From assembly GCA_948471115.1 (NCBI GenBank), contig CAOKRJ010000011.1:1-33645 (forward strand): a stretch of DNA of 33,645 nt, written 5' to 3'. The position numbers and the translations under genes were made by a program. Within the stretch, counting starts at the first letter, position 1, and each line of letters begins with the position of its first letter. The stretch is from an uncultured Clostridium sp. (GTDB taxonomy: Bacteria > Bacillota > Clostridia > TANB77 > CAG-508). Below, one piece after another: positions 17,609-26,648 of this stretch. The notes under the pieces are model-generated. The model did no database searches. It was not told the DNA's origin and was given only the letters and a program-made list of their open reading frames with translations.

Positions 17609-19375
17609 TTAATTATTCTTCACATCCTTTTTTAATCTTGAAATAAATTCTTGCTTATTTATTGCTCCAATGTCTCCCTTTTCTCTTGAACGAACTCCTA
17701 CTGTTCCTGTTTCTTCTTCTTTTTTACCTATTACTAACATATATGGTACCTTCTCTAATTGTGCTTTTCTTATTTTATATCCTATTTTTTCGTTTGAATC
17801 ATCTAATTCTGCTCTTATTCCTGCTAATTTTAATTCTTGTGTGAAATTTTCTGCATATTCTTTGTTATCATCTGATATTGGCAATATTTTTACTTGTACT
17901 GGTGATAACCATACTGGAAGTGCTCCTTTTGTTTCTTCTATTAAGAATGATATAAATCTATCTAATGTCCCAAATATTGCTCTATGAATTACTACTGGTC
18001 TATGTTCCTTTCCATCTTCTGCTATATATTCTAGTTCAAATTTTTGAGGTAATAAAAAGTCTAATTGACATGTTGACACAGTTACATCATGTCCTAATGC
18101 TGTTTTTATTTGAACATCTAGTTTTGGTCCATAAAATGCTGCTTCTCCTTTTGCTTCATAGAATTCAACCCCAATTTCTTGTAATATTTCTCTCAACTGA
18201 TTTTCTGCATTATCCCACATCTCGTCATCATCATAATATTTTACTTTATCTTCTTTGTCTCTTAGAGAAAGTCTAAATGAATAATCCTTAAATCCAAAAT
18301 CTTCATATACTGATAAAATTAGTTTTACAACATTTCCAAATTCTTGCTTTATTTGATCTGGTCTTACAAAAAGATGTGCATCGTTTTGGCACATTTCACG
18401 TACTCTTTCTAGTCCACATACTGATCCACTTGCTTCATATCTAAAGTCATGTGCAAGTTCTCCTATTCTAATTGGTAATTCTCTATATGAATGCATTCTA
18501 TTTTTATATACTAACATGTGATGTGGGCAGTTCATTGGTCTTAATACTAATTGTTCATTTTCCATTTGCATTACTGGAAACATATCTTCTTTATAATGTG
18601 CCCAATGTCCACTTGTTTCATATAATTTAACATTTGCAAGCGATGGAGTGTATACATGTTTGTATCCTAATGCTATTTCTTTGTCTTGAATATATCCTTC
18701 TAATATTCTTCTTATTGTAGCACCATTTGGCAAATACATTGGAAGACCAGATCCTACTAATTCATGTGTCATAAATAATTCTAATTCTTTTCCTATTTTT
18801 CTATGGTCTCTTTGTTTTGCTTCTTCTAGTTTTGCTAAATATTCTTCTAGTTCAGATTGTTTTGGAAATGAAATACCATAAATTCTTTTTAGCATTTTAT
18901 TATGTTCATTCCCTCTCCAATATGCTCCTGAGGTAGATAATAATTTTACACATCTAACACATCCTGTTGTTGGTAAATGTGGTCCTCTACACAAATCTAC
19001 AAATTCTCCTTGTTTATAAAATGATATTATTTCTCCTTCTGGTAATTCTTTTATTAACTCTATTTTATATTCTTGTTTTTGTTCTTCCATCAGTTTTATT
19101 GCTTCTTCTCGTGAAAGTTCAAATCTCTCTATAACTAAGTTTTCCTTTTCAATTTTTTTCATTTCTTCTTCTATTTTTAATAAGTCCTCTACTGTAAATG
19201 ATTTTTCTATGTCAAAGTCATAGTAAAATCCATTTTCTATTGATGGTCCTATAGCCATTTTTGCTTCTGGAAATAGTCTTTTTACTGCTTGTGCCATAAT
19301 GTGTGATGTTGTATGCCAATATACACTTTTTTCTACCTCTCTTGTTTTTCCACCTTCTAATTTAATTTTGAACAT
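17609..19375 (-). CDS. thrS: Threonyl-tRNA synthetase lacking the TGS domain
   Basis: ThrS charges tRNA-Thr and edits mis-attached serine. AGGAGG at 19384-19389, eight bases before ATG 19375, fixes the start at MFKIKLEGGK, giving 588 residues. The editing domain starts almost at once (HTTSHIMAQA with His21 and His25, then VDLCRGPHLPTTG), so the usual N-terminal TGS domain of about 60 residues is absent; B. subtilis ThrS has about 640. The class II core shows MNCPHHMLVYK with the zinc-binding cysteine, FRYEASGSV and REMCQNDAH, followed by VVIHRAIFGTLDR. The C-terminal anticodon-binding domain is complete. A T-box leader and a perfect promoter lie upstream. Confidence 0.96.
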   Translation of the reverse strand: MFKIKLEGGKTREVEKSVYWHTTSHIMAQAVKRLFPEAKMAIGPSIENGFYYDFDIEKSFTVEDLLKIEEEMKKIEKENLVIERFELSREEAIKLMEEQKQEYKIELIKELPEGEIISFYKQGEFVDLCRGPHLPTTGCVRCVKLLSTSGAYWRGNEHNKMLKRIYGISFPKQSELEEYLAKLEEAKQRDHRKIGKELELFMTHELVGSGLPMYLPNGATIRRILEGYIQDKEIALGYKHVYTPSLANVKLYETSGHWAHYKEDMFPVMQMENEQLVLRPMNCPHHMLVYKNRMHSYRELPIRIGELAHDFRYEASGSVCGLERVREMCQNDAHLFVRPDQIKQEFGNVVKLILSVYEDFGFKDYSFRLSLRDKEDKVKYYDDDEMWDNAENQLREILQEIGVEFYEAKGEAAFYGPKLDVQIKTALGHDVTVSTCQLDFLLPQKFELEYIAEDGKEHRPVVIHRAIFGTLDRFISFLIEETKGALPVWLSPVQVKILPISDDNKEYAENFTQELKLAGIRAELDDSNEKIGYKIRKAQLEKVPYMLVIGKKEEETGTVGVRSREKGDIGAINKQEFISRLKKDVKNN

Positions 19376-19700
19376 AAATAAAACCTCCTTTTTATGTTTA
19401 ATGGATATTATAATTTTTAGCAGTTCCTTTAACGTCAAACACCAAATGGTGCTTTTACAGTAACAAAAAATCCCTATGGAATTTTTTGTATCCCATAGGG
19501 GTATATTTTCATATACGGTTCCACCCTAAGATTTCACTTCATTTTAGATTATAACGCTAATCCTAAACGCTAGTATTTCTACTAGAAACTCCAAGGTAGT
19601 TTTTCAAATATGTTTACTAAAATTAGCTTTCAGCCACGACTAATTATCTCTACTAGCAACTCTTATTTTACTTCCGTCCTCTTCATAGTTTACTTAAATT
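19376..19700 (-). promoter_or_regulatory. T-box riboswitch leader of thrS
   Basis: The minus-strand leader of about 325 nt carries the conserved T-box sequence AGGGTGGAACCG (19516-19527), followed by a terminator hairpin before thrS. Upstream are several stem-loops, including AATTAG/CTAATT and CTAGTA-GAAA-TACTAG, as expected for stems I to III. A bulge-like AAAACTACC (about 19594-19605) offers ACT or ACC as the threonine specifier codon; I could not fold the leader to decide. Uncharged tRNA-Thr would stabilise the antiterminator and allow thrS transcription. The tRNA-Thr(GGU) in this window could pair with either codon. Confidence 0.9.
19465..19500 (-). terminator. Regulated terminator of the thrS T-box
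   Basis: Arms CCCTATGG (19472-19479) and CCATAGGG (19493-19500) form the stem, followed on the minus strand by a run of six T (19465-19470). Its 5' side follows the T-box sequence, which would form the competing antiterminator. Confidence 0.88.
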
Positions 19701-19706
19701 AATATA

Positions 19707-19735
19707 ATTATAATATTTTTTATACTACCTGTCAA
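19707..19735 (-). promoter_or_regulatory. Consensus promoter of thrS
   Basis: On the minus strand a perfect TTGACA (19730-19735), 17-bp spacer and perfect TATAAT (19707-19712) lie just upstream of the T-box leader. Transcription should start near 19700. Confidence 0.88.
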
Positions 19736-19765
19736 GTTTATATATTTTTTTTATATTTTTTATGA

Positions 19766-20049
19766 AAGAAATGTGATAATGTCTTAAGTAAAGAAATGAG
19801 AAAATGTCCCAACAAAAAAATATTTGCTCTCTTAAATGATATAATTAATACATCATTTAAATTTAAGGAGGACAATATGCGAAAGTGATTTTTAAAATTA
19901 ATTATTTTTTCATATGGTATATGAAGGGTAGAAAAAATTGGTGTTTAAAGAACAAATTTTAAAAATCACTCGAGTACCCTGACCCAAAAAACTAACCCTA
20001 AAAAATCAAATTTTTAGGGCTTATGTTTAAAATTTTTTGGGACATTTTC
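19766..20049. mobile_element. Repeat-bounded non-coding element, probable IS remnant
   Basis: GAAAATGTCCC (19800-19810) is repeated as a perfect 11-bp inverted copy at 20039-20049. On the left it belongs to two imperfect 25-bp direct repeats (19766-19790 and 19791-19815, each starting AAGAAATG), like the multiple terminal repeats of IS21-type elements. Inside is AAGGAGGACAAT before an ATG at 19877, but that frame stops after three codons. A 16-bp perfect inverted repeat (19884-19899, 19955-19970) and a terminator hairpin follow. It looks like an IS reduced to its two ends and a truncated gene start. Family assignment is tentative, and no target duplication was identified. Confidence 0.55.
19996..20019 (-). 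terminator. Terminator downstream of the DUF4190 gene
   Basis: Stem CCCTAAAAA (19996-20004) pairs with TTTTTAGGG (20011-20019) around a six-base loop. On the minus strand it is followed by TTAGTTTTTT. It lies 54 nt after the DUF4190 stop and inside the repeat-bounded element, so the element may supply the operon's terminator. Confidence 0.7.
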
Positions 20050-20072
20050 AAAAATCATCGATATTGTAAATT

Positions 20073-20330
20073 TTACATATTTGATAAAATTAATATTAAT
20101 GTCATTCCAATATAAATAAATGCAAATAATGACAATCCAGCTATTCCTGTTATCATTCCAGCTTTTCCTATTTTACTCCCTGTATTTAGAGCAGATTTAA
20201 CTCCAAATACAATAGCAAGAATACCTGTTGGCAAAGCAATATACCAAAATAATTCAGTGATTATAGATATTATTCCTAATACAAGAGATGCTACATTCAT
20301 AGCAGATTTATTTTTATAATTTTCTTCCAT
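20073..20330 (-). CDS. Small DUF4190-type membrane protein
   Basis: The 85-residue protein has a polar N-terminus (MEENYKNKSA) and two hydrophobic segments separated by GVKSALNTGSKIGKAGMITG, the pattern of DUF4190 membrane proteins. Its function is unknown. AAGGGA lies about 9 nt before ATG. It starts 20 nt after the beta-propeller gene stops and is almost certainly co-transcribed with it. Confidence 0.75.
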   Translation of the reverse strand: MEENYKNKSAMNVASLVLGIISIITELFWYIALPTGILAIVFGVKSALNTGSKIGKAGMITGIAGLSLFAFIYIGMTLILILSNM

Positions 20331-20350
20331 AGTTAAATTCCCTTCTATAA

Positions 20351-22366
20351 TTATTTTATTTTTAATTCATTAATTAAGTCTAATGTATTGAGATTATTTA
20401 CTTTCACAGCTGTTTCTGAGACAGTATATAAATTTTCATCTATATATAATCCTCTTAATAATTTGGAATTATTATAATATTTATATACTGAACTACTTTT
20501 TGTTGGAGTTTGATGAGTTATAATCCCCTTTAAATTAAATCCATTTTCAATATTTATATTATATACAAAATAGCCTTCTGCAATATATGATTTATTATAG
20601 TTTATATAAGAATTAACTGTTGATGAATACGAATCGCTTGAAGAAGCTACTTCAAAATCTTTACTATAATTGTTAACGGGAATTGCTATTAGTTGTTTTT
20701 CCTTAGAAAATAATAGAGCTTTAGGATTAGTTAAAATGGCTGAAGTTGTTCTTCTATCTCCTATTACTGTTTCTGAAATTTGAACAGGGTTACTTACATC
20801 TGTTACATCAAACAATGCCATTTTCATACCTACAATTTTAGAAGTAGTTGATATTACTCTTCCACTTGAGTTTTTATTAACAACTTCCTCTGTTTGCATT
20901 CCAATACCAATTAAATGATTCTCATCATATGGATGTAAATATGTACTATATCCTGGAATATGTAATTCTCCTAATACTTTTGGAGATGTTTCATTACTTA
21001 AATCTATAACAAATAATGGATCCATAGTTTTATATGTTACTAGATAGACTTTGTCATTCATAAATCTTGAAGAATACATTGTTTCTCCTTTAGCAACATA
21101 ATCTGATATTCCTATTTGTTTTAAATTTTCATCAAATATAGCTACCCTAGCTCCATCACCATCATATAAAGCAACTCTTAAATGACCATTGTTTTCATCT
21201 AATGAATATTGATTGATTGTTTTTCCTTTTATTTTATTTCTTGTATCATATATTACTTTACCTTCTTGTGTAATATTAAATTTATAAATTTCTGTATTAT
21301 ATCCATTTGAGTTATTATCATTATCATATGTAAATACACCTATAACACCTTTTAGTCCAAATAATACACTTACAGGAGGTATATCTGAATTATAATTATA
21401 TTCCTGATTTAATAAATAGATACTGTTTTCTGATACATAAGCATTTGAAATATCAATTAAATATGAACTCACATCTATATCTTTTCTTGCATTATCTAAA
21501 TCAACTACTGAAATAAGAGTTTGTTTTGTTGTTTGTATATCCTTCAAATATTTTATATTTTCAAGTGCAATTAGTTTTTCGCTATTATCTTCTTTATAGT
21601 TTCTTATAACTATATCTTCTTCTTCTCTTAAATTTCCAGAAGAAATAATATATAGTACATTATTTATACATCTTGATGTATAGTAAGGCTCATATAATTC
21701 ATAGCTTTTTATTAATGTTGGATTTGTTTTTGTAGTTATATCATATATTCTTACAATAGTATTATTTTTATAATTGTATCTATAATATGAATTTGAAGTG
21801 CTATTATTCTTTGCAGATATAACTACTAATTCATTTTTATAAAGAATTAACTCTTCTGGAATACTACCATCACTTAATTTTATTGTAGTTGCAATTTTAA
21901 TTTCTTGTGGATTCATTACATCAGTTATTATTATATTACTATCAGATATTGAATATATATAATCTCCATCTGTTTTAGTAATATCCGCTTCGTCTACATT
22001 TTCTACTTGAATATTAGTAGTAGAATAATCTTTTGATACAGATGATTCATTTGATAAAGATGAAGCATTTTCGATAGAACTAATAAGTCCATTATTAGTT
22101 GGTAATTCACCTAAAACATCTGAAGAACTATCCATAATAATTTTATGACTATAAAAATTATTTGTAAAAAAGCTAAATGGCATAGTAACAATATTTATAA
22201 GAGTATCTTTTGCACTTATTGTATTACCATTATATATTTTTGATAACTGCTTATCATTTTTTATTGTTTTTATTTCCTCATCATTATTATAAAATAATAA
22301 AATAGACATAATACATAGTAATATTAATACAACTAATACAATAAATATTTTTATCTTTTTGTTCAT
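20351..22366 (-). CDS. Secreted or membrane-anchored beta-propeller protein (PF09826 type)
   Basis: The 671-residue protein begins with a hydrophobic anchor or signal (about residues 5-26) with no lipobox cysteine in the usual place. After a serine-rich linker comes YSTTNIQVENVDEADITKTD, the hallmark opening of the PF09826 beta-propeller family. Blade-like repeats follow, each combining IYSIS/VYLVT-type strands with DVTDVSNPVQISE or DLSNETSPKVLGE phrases (at least four). It should lie outside the membrane; ligand and role are unknown. AAGGTG precedes the start. No clear promoter is visible in the 125-nt upstream gap, which also holds the terminator of the upstream SNF2 gene. Confidence 0.88.
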   Translation of the reverse strand: MNKKIKIFIVLVVLILLCIMSILLFYNNDEEIKTIKNDKQLSKIYNGNTISAKDTLINIVTMPFSFFTNNFYSHKIIMDSSSDVLGELPTNNGLISSIENASSLSNESSVSKDYSTTNIQVENVDEADITKTDGDYIYSISDSNIIITDVMNPQEIKIATTIKLSDGSIPEELILYKNELVVISAKNNSTSNSYYRYNYKNNTIVRIYDITTKTNPTLIKSYELYEPYYTSRCINNVLYIISSGNLREEEDIVIRNYKEDNSEKLIALENIKYLKDIQTTKQTLISVVDLDNARKDIDVSSYLIDISNAYVSENSIYLLNQEYNYNSDIPPVSVLFGLKGVIGVFTYDNDNNSNGYNTEIYKFNITQEGKVIYDTRNKIKGKTINQYSLDENNGHLRVALYDGDGARVAIFDENLKQIGISDYVAKGETMYSSRFMNDKVYLVTYKTMDPLFVIDLSNETSPKVLGELHIPGYSTYLHPYDENHLIGIGMQTEEVVNKNSSGRVISTTSKIVGMKMALFDVTDVSNPVQISETVIGDRRTTSAILTNPKALLFSKEKQLIAIPVNNYSKDFEVASSSDSYSSTVNSYINYNKSYIAEGYFVYNINIENGFNLKGIITHQTPTKSSSVYKYYNNSKLLRGLYIDENLYTVSETAVKVNNLNTLDLINELKIK

Positions 22367-22440
22367 TTATATCACCTTTTATCCCTTCTATTATTTAGAC
22401 ACTTTTTCTTATGCTTTTTGTTGGTATTTTATTAAAAATA

Positions 22441-22473
22441 ATTTGCCAAAATTCTCCGTCCCTTTTGGCAAAT
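22441..22473 (-). terminator. Terminator of the rdgB-murI-SNF2 operon
   Basis: A perfect 11-bp stem, ATTTGCCAAAA (22441-22451) with TTTTGGCAAAT (22463-22473), lies 18 nt after the SNF2 stop. On the minus strand it is followed by TATTTTTAAT. A third copy of GGCAAATTC just upstream makes a small direct repeat. Confidence 0.8.
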
Positions 22474-22491
22474 TCTGGCAAATTCTAACCT

Positions 22492-25400
22492 CTATTTAAA
22501 TAAATCCATTATTTCTTCCTCTGTTAGTTTACTAATAAAGGTTGCCTGAGTGTCTAATACATCATCAATTAGGGCTGCTTTTCTTTGTTGTAAATTATCT
22601 ATCTTTTCTTCTATAGAATTTTTTGTTATTAATTTATATACTTGTACATTATTTTTTTGCCCAATTCTATATGCTCTATCTGTTGCTTGGTTTTCTGCTG
22701 ATAAATTCCACCATGGGTCATAATGAATTACTATATCTGCTCCTGTTAAATTAAGTCCTGTTCCACCTGCTTTTAATGATATTAAAAATACTTTTATATT
22801 ATCATTTTTATTAAATTCATCTACCATATCAACTCTTTGGTCTGTTTTTGTTTGACCTGTTAATTTGAAATAGCTAATGCCTTCCTTTTCTAATTCTATT
22901 TCTATTATTTTGAACATTTCTGTATATGTAGAGAATAACAAAATTTTATGTCCTCCAGAGATTGCTTCTTTTATCAATTCTATACATTGGTTTAGCTTAC
23001 TGCTTTCACCTTCATAGTTTTCTAAAAATAAACTTGGATGACAGCAAATTTGTCTTAATCTTGTAAGTAATGCTAAAATTTGTATTTGTGATTTCTTTAT
23101 TCCGTTTAATCCTACTACTTTTGCAACCTCTTTTTTGGTTTGTGCTAAGTGTGTTAAATATACTTTTTGTTGTTCTGCACTCATCTCATTTTTTATTACA
23201 GTTATTGTTTTTTCTGGAAGTTCTGTTAATACTTCTTTTTTTGTTCTCCTCAAGATAAATGGTTCTATCATAGTTTTTAGTCTTTCTAATTGCTTTTCTT
23301 CATGGTCTTTTACTATCTTTGTTTCATAATCTCTTTTGAATTTATTATAACTGAATAAATATCCTGGCATGATATAATCAAAGATTGACCAAAGCTCTGC
23401 TAATGAATTTTCAATAGGTGTTCCTGTTAATGCAAATTTTGTTTCTGCTGATATTTCTTTTAAACTTCTTGCATTTTGAGTATTACTATTTTTTATATAT
23501 TGTGCTTCATCTGCTATCTGATACCTGAATTTGATATTATTTTCTAGATATATATCTAAGTCTCTTTTTAATAAATCATATGATGTTACTACTAAATCAT
23601 AATCATTAGATGTTTTAATTTTATTTTTTCTTTCTTCAGCATTTCCACTTATAACTAAAGTTTTTATTCCATTTCCAAATTTTTCGATTTCATTTTTCCA
23701 ATTTAAACTCAAAGAGCTTGGACATACTACTATTGAAGTTTTATGCGTTTTTGAGTTGTTTTTTTCTTCTTGCAATATAGTTATTATTTGTAGAGTTTTT
23801 CCTAGTCCCATATCATCTGCTAAAATTCCACCAAATTTATATTTATCTAAAACTTTTAGCCATCTATATCCTGTCTCTTGATATGCTCTTAATATTTTTT
23901 TCTGTTCTTCTGGTATTTCAATACTTTCTGGTTTTACATTTTCTTTTACGAGTTTTTCAAATGTCTCATCTTCTGATATTTGAACATCTGGAAGGTTATT
24001 TAAAAGTTTATTTAAGTATAGACTTTTATTTACTGGTAATTTAATCTTTCCATCACTAATTGATTTTAAGTCTATATCCATTCCTTCTGTTAAGTTATTT
24101 AAAAATTCTATATCTTCGTTATGTTCTAAACTTAAGAAATTTCCATTTTTTAGCCTATAATATTTTTTCTTCATTTTGTATTTACTTAAAATTTCTTTTA
24201 GTTCTTGTTTATCAAAGTCCATACTTGATAAATCTATATTTAATAAGTCATTTTGTATTCTAACTCCTACAGAAATTATTTTAGGTTGTCTTATTTCATT
24301 TTTCTTAAATGCTTCTGTAACAAGTACTTCAAACTTCTCCATATATTCATTTAATGAATTCACTAAAAAATTATATATTCTATCATCATCATGCATTATA
24401 AATGCTTTGTCTTCATTTGATACATAAAATCCATCTTGCCTAATCCTTCTTAATACCTCTTCTTCTTTGTATAAGTCTCTAGGTATGTTTGGAATACTTT
24501 TATTATCCAATGGATTAAATTCAGTAGCTCCATAGCAAAATTTTGGACTTAGTACTACATTATCTCCAGAGTCTATGTCTAATAAAATTTTTACACCTAA
24601 CTTTTTAGGGATGTATAACTCTATTTCGTCTTTAGGCATATCCTCTACATCTACTATGTCTTTAACTTTTGGTAATACTTTGTTTATAAATTGTAATAGA
24701 TATGTTTTGTCAAATTTATATTCTTCTACATCTGATTTATTATATAGTTCTATCATTTTTATTAGGTTAGAATTTCTATATCTATCTAATTTATATATTG
24801 AATTATCTTTTAATATGTAAACATATTTTATACCTTTTACTATTAATAGTTTTTCAAAATTTGCAGATAATTTATATTCATCTTCTTCTATTTTTTCAAT
24901 TTTAAATTTAAAGTCTGGTCTTTTATTAGTTAATTTAAAAACTATTTTTTCGTTATTATATTCTATTGCATATTCTTCTTCATCATTAAATATTTTAAAA
25001 AAGTCATCGGCAGCACTTCCAGATAACTCTATTCTGCTTTTAGCAATTTGCCCTTTCGAATAATAATATCTACTTTGTTTTAATACATTGTTTGCATACT
25101 GTATTGTTTCTGCGTATTTTAATATAAAGTCTAAGAATACTTTCGCTTTAGGAGAAAATGCTTCCTCACAATGAACAAAGCTTAATTTACTACCATAATA
25201 CAAACTTTCTCTATTTACATATGCACTATAAAATTTTGTTAAGTCTTTTATTTTATATAACTGTTTTTCTCCAATTTTAAAGTCTAATACTAATCCTAAT
25301 GGGTATCCATCATATTTTAATTCTGGAATAATTTTTATACTTTCGTTTGGAATATTAGCTATTTCACTATTTGTCTCAATAGGCATAGCTTCTTCACTAT

Positions 25401-25800
25401 TTTCAAAGTTATTCATAAAATTGCGAAACTCAGCTTGCTCTTCTTCTCTTTTCATTTCCTTTATGGCTTCTAATGCTTGTTTTTCATATCTATCATCTTG
25501 GCAAAATCTTAAAATACAGGCAAGAGCATGTGCACATATATGAGAGGAATAATAATTACATTGGCAGTGATATGAGTCTATATCTGCATTTAAAATATCG
25601 ATAGAAAAATTAACATTTACACTTCTATATGTACGTCTTTCTATAACTCTTGCATAGACATAAATATATTCATAATTCCAGCCTATTTGAAATTTCTCTA
25701 TTACTACATTATCGTTTTTTAAAATATCATTTGCCTTTTTATTAGAGTCTTTCCCTGCTCTTTGTAATAAGTCCTGTAAATTTTGCTCTTTTATTAACAT
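22492..25800 (-). CDS. SNF2-family helicase with SWIM zinc finger
   Basis: The 1102-residue protein is a RapA/SNF2-type DNA translocase. Near the N-terminus a SWIM zinc finger is visible as C79-x-C81-x7-C89-x-H91. A long middle region corresponds to the bacterial SNF2-associated domain. The motor domain, from about residue 630, contains ILADDMGLGKTLQ (motif I), DEAQYIKN (motif II), ALTGTPIENS (motif III), ILLFSTYTEMFK, SLKAGGTGLNLTGAD and DRAYRIGQ (motif VI). Such proteins remodel DNA-protein complexes, possibly stalled RNA polymerase; the exact role here is unknown. Its gene starts 20 nt after murI, so it is the last gene of the rdgB-murI operon. Confidence 0.94.
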   Translation of the reverse strand: MLIKEQNLQDLLQRAGKDSNKKANDILKNDNVVIEKFQIGWNYEYIYVYARVIERRTYRSVNVNFSIDILNADIDSYHCQCNYYSSHICAHALACILRFCQDDRYEKQALEAIKEMKREEEQAEFRNFMNNFENSEEAMPIETNSEIANIPNESIKIIPELKYDGYPLGLVLDFKIGEKQLYKIKDLTKFYSAYVNRESLYYGSKLSFVHCEEAFSPKAKVFLDFILKYAETIQYANNVLKQSRYYYSKGQIAKSRIELSGSAADDFFKIFNDEEEYAIEYNNEKIVFKLTNKRPDFKFKIEKIEEDEYKLSANFEKLLIVKGIKYVYILKDNSIYKLDRYRNSNLIKMIELYNKSDVEEYKFDKTYLLQFINKVLPKVKDIVDVEDMPKDEIELYIPKKLGVKILLDIDSGDNVVLSPKFCYGATEFNPLDNKSIPNIPRDLYKEEEVLRRIRQDGFYVSNEDKAFIMHDDDRIYNFLVNSLNEYMEKFEVLVTEAFKKNEIRQPKIISVGVRIQNDLLNIDLSSMDFDKQELKEILSKYKMKKKYYRLKNGNFLSLEHNEDIEFLNNLTEGMDIDLKSISDGKIKLPVNKSLYLNKLLNNLPDVQISEDETFEKLVKENVKPESIEIPEEQKKILRAYQETGYRWLKVLDKYKFGGILADDMGLGKTLQIITILQEEKNNSKTHKTSIVVCPSSLSLNWKNEIEKFGNGIKTLVISGNAEERKNKIKTSNDYDLVVTSYDLLKRDLDIYLENNIKFRYQIADEAQYIKNSNTQNARSLKEISAETKFALTGTPIENSLAELWSIFDYIMPGYLFSYNKFKRDYETKIVKDHEEKQLERLKTMIEPFILRRTKKEVLTELPEKTITVIKNEMSAEQQKVYLTHLAQTKKEVAKVVGLNGIKKSQIQILALLTRLRQICCHPSLFLENYEGESSKLNQCIELIKEAISGGHKILLFSTYTEMFKIIEIELEKEGISYFKLTGQTKTDQRVDMVDEFNKNDNIKVFLISLKAGGTGLNLTGADIVIHYDPWWNLSAENQATDRAYRIGQKNNVQVYKLITKNSIEEKIDNLQQRKAALIDDVLDTQATFISKLTEEEIMDLFK

Positions 25801-25820
25801 ATATACTTTCCCTTCTTTTA

Positions 25821-26618
25821 TTATATCTCAGCTTTTTCTATTTTTGTTTTTAAGTTCTCTTTTAATAATCTTTCTGCTATTTCATTAAAATTGTTGTTTA
25901 AATCTGTTAAAAATATTTTATACTCTTTATTACTTTCATCATTTTGTATATTATTATCTTTTATATATTTTTTTAAAAATTCTGCAACTTTAGTTCCAGT
26001 GTTAATTATTTCTGTATTACTTTTTAATTCTTTCCTTATTAATTTTTCAAATAAAGGGTAATGTGTACATCCTAATATTAATTTATCTATATTTTTAAAG
26101 CATTTCATATATTCTTTTATTGTATATTCTGCTACTTTGTTACTTATCCAACCTTGTTCTGCCATTGTTGCTAATAGTGGTGCTTCTTCATTTATTATTT
26201 TGGCATTTTTCACTTCTTCTTTTATTCTTTTTTCCCATTGTCCACTTCTAATTGTTCCTGATGTCGCAATTACTCCTATTCTTTCTCTCTCATTATTTAC
26301 ATTTTCCTTTATGTATCTTACTGTTGGCTCTATTATTCCTATTATTGGAATATTAAATTCTTCTTTTAAAAATTCTAGGCTTTGACTAGTAGCAGTTCCA
26401 CATGCAATTATAATTAATTTGACATTTTTAGATATTAAAAATTTAACACATTGTCTTGAAATCTCTATTATAGTATCTTTTGATTTTGAACCATATGGAA
26501 ATCTTTTTGTATCTCCTAGATATATTATCTTCTCATTGGGAAGTAATTTTTTTACTTCTTTTAGAACTGTAATTCCACCAATTCCAGAATCAAACATTCC
26601 TATTGCTCTATTGTCCAT
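25821..26618 (-). CDS. murI: Glutamate racemase MurI
   Basis: MurI makes D-glutamate for peptidoglycan. The 265-residue protein has the N-terminal FDSGIGGITVL motif, PYG near residue 41 and the two catalytic cysteines in IACGTATSQ (Cys73) and LGCTHYPLF (Cys184). An AAAGGA-type site precedes the ATG. It lies 30 nt after rdgB and 20 nt before the SNF2 gene. Confidence 0.96.
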   Translation of the reverse strand: MDNRAIGMFDSGIGGITVLKEVKKLLPNEKIIYLGDTKRFPYGSKSKDTIIEISRQCVKFLISKNVKLIIIACGTATSQSLEFLKEEFNIPIIGIIEPTVRYIKENVNNERERIGVIATSGTIRSGQWEKRIKEEVKNAKIINEEAPLLATMAEQGWISNKVAEYTIKEYMKCFKNIDKLILGCTHYPLFEKLIRKELKSNTEIINTGTKVAEFLKKYIKDNNIQNDESNKEYKIFLTDLNNNFNEIAERLLKENLKTKIEKAEI

Positions 26619-26648
26619 TTAACTTTTCATCCTTTCTTAAGACATTTT

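Noticed and set aside
17662..18276. Overlapping plus-strand frames inside thrS
   Set aside because: All lie opposite conserved ThrS catalytic and anticodon-binding sequence and lack start signals.
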